A stretch of 64,000 nucleotides of DNA from Porites lobata (Eukaryota > Cnidaria > Anthozoa > Scleractinia > Poritidae). Each line of letters starts with the position of its first letter. Within the stretch, counting starts at the first letter, position 1. Location of the stretch: assembly GCA_942486035.1 (NCBI GenBank), contig CALNXK010000300.1, positions 170,001 through 234,000 on the forward strand, given 5' to 3'. The translations under genes were made by a program, and so were the position numbers. The notes beneath the pieces were generated by a model that did no database searches, was not told the origin of the DNA, and saw nothing but the letters and a program-made list of their open reading frames with translations. Positions 63,713 through 64,000 of the stretch are shown one piece after another.

Positions 63713-64000
63713 AAGCTTTGGGCACCTCCAAGGGAAATTGGACCCGGAGTACTCTTGTTAGACGCTTATACTAAGCTTAGCAAGCCATGGTGCCCACACG
63801 ACCGAGACTTCTCCCAGTCTCTTTAGTGTGAGAAACCTGGGTGTAATGCTTTCCTCCCCCGCATCTCCCCCGCTAGAAAAGGAAACGTCTGCATGTAGGC
63901 TATGGAAGGGTTACCGCTAGCAGGATGTCGCCGGGTTCCGTTAATACACCTGAGTGAGGAGAGACCACGTTAAGGAATGAACGCGATGGCAGGGCTTGAA
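63713..64000. other. Right edge, no exon seen
   Basis: The sequence continues the MINDY4 intron after exon 19. No acceptor followed by the expected RTERLFDLYYYDG-type coding was found, so the remaining exons lie outside. Confidence 0.5.

Noticed and set aside
1..64000. CRISPR array, bacterial operon or restriction/defence system
   Set aside because: The direct repeats found (44 bp, 76 bp) are contiguous minisatellites without spacers, and gene structure is eukaryotic with introns.

Overview
The window looks like nuclear DNA from an invertebrate animal, most likely a cnidarian such as a stony coral. The evidence is AT-rich sequence with large introns, GT-AG splice sites, many short inverted-repeat transposons, LINE 3' ends, and one recognisable metazoan gene. 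The coral assignment is an inference from the density and style of the MITEs. No bacterial operon, CRISPR array, rRNA or intact canonical tRNA gene was seen. Most long ORFs here are chance or transposon-derived.

The one clear host gene is on the + strand from 27965 to beyond the right edge. It is a MINDY4 (FAM188B) orthologue, a K48-linkage-type deubiquitinase of the MINDY family. I could place 19 exons with mutually consistent splice phases, about 1.94 kb of coding sequence or roughly 647 residues. The last part of the protein lies outside the window. The catalytic Gln, Cys and His are all visible.

The most striking structure is a direct tandem duplication of about 7.6-7.7 kb (36901-44519 and 44524-52204). 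It copies six MINDY4 exons, including those carrying the oxyanion Gln and the nucleophile Cys. The second copy is intact. The first copy has disrupted exons 6-8 but intact exons 9-11. Splicing through both copies would break the frame. Divergence between copies is high over the first 2.4 kb and then drops abruptly to almost none, which suggests either gene conversion or an uncorrected assembly patch.

From 1 to 27.6 kb I see essentially mobile-element territory. It holds nested MITEs with target-site duplications (326-1980 with 961-1319 inside; 24276-26104 with 24638-25466 inside), a 2.3 kb imperfect palindrome with a tRNA-like module in each arm (8637-10941), four LINE remnants (13-14.2 kb, 20-22.6 kb), a diverged tandem duplication (14.35-15.72 kb), and two 1.4-1.5 kb elements with 7-bp target duplications that carry unidentified coding-like segments (22675-24201, 26308-27680). 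The MINDY4 introns hold a further set of MITEs, a 76-bp minisatellite and long-TIR elements.
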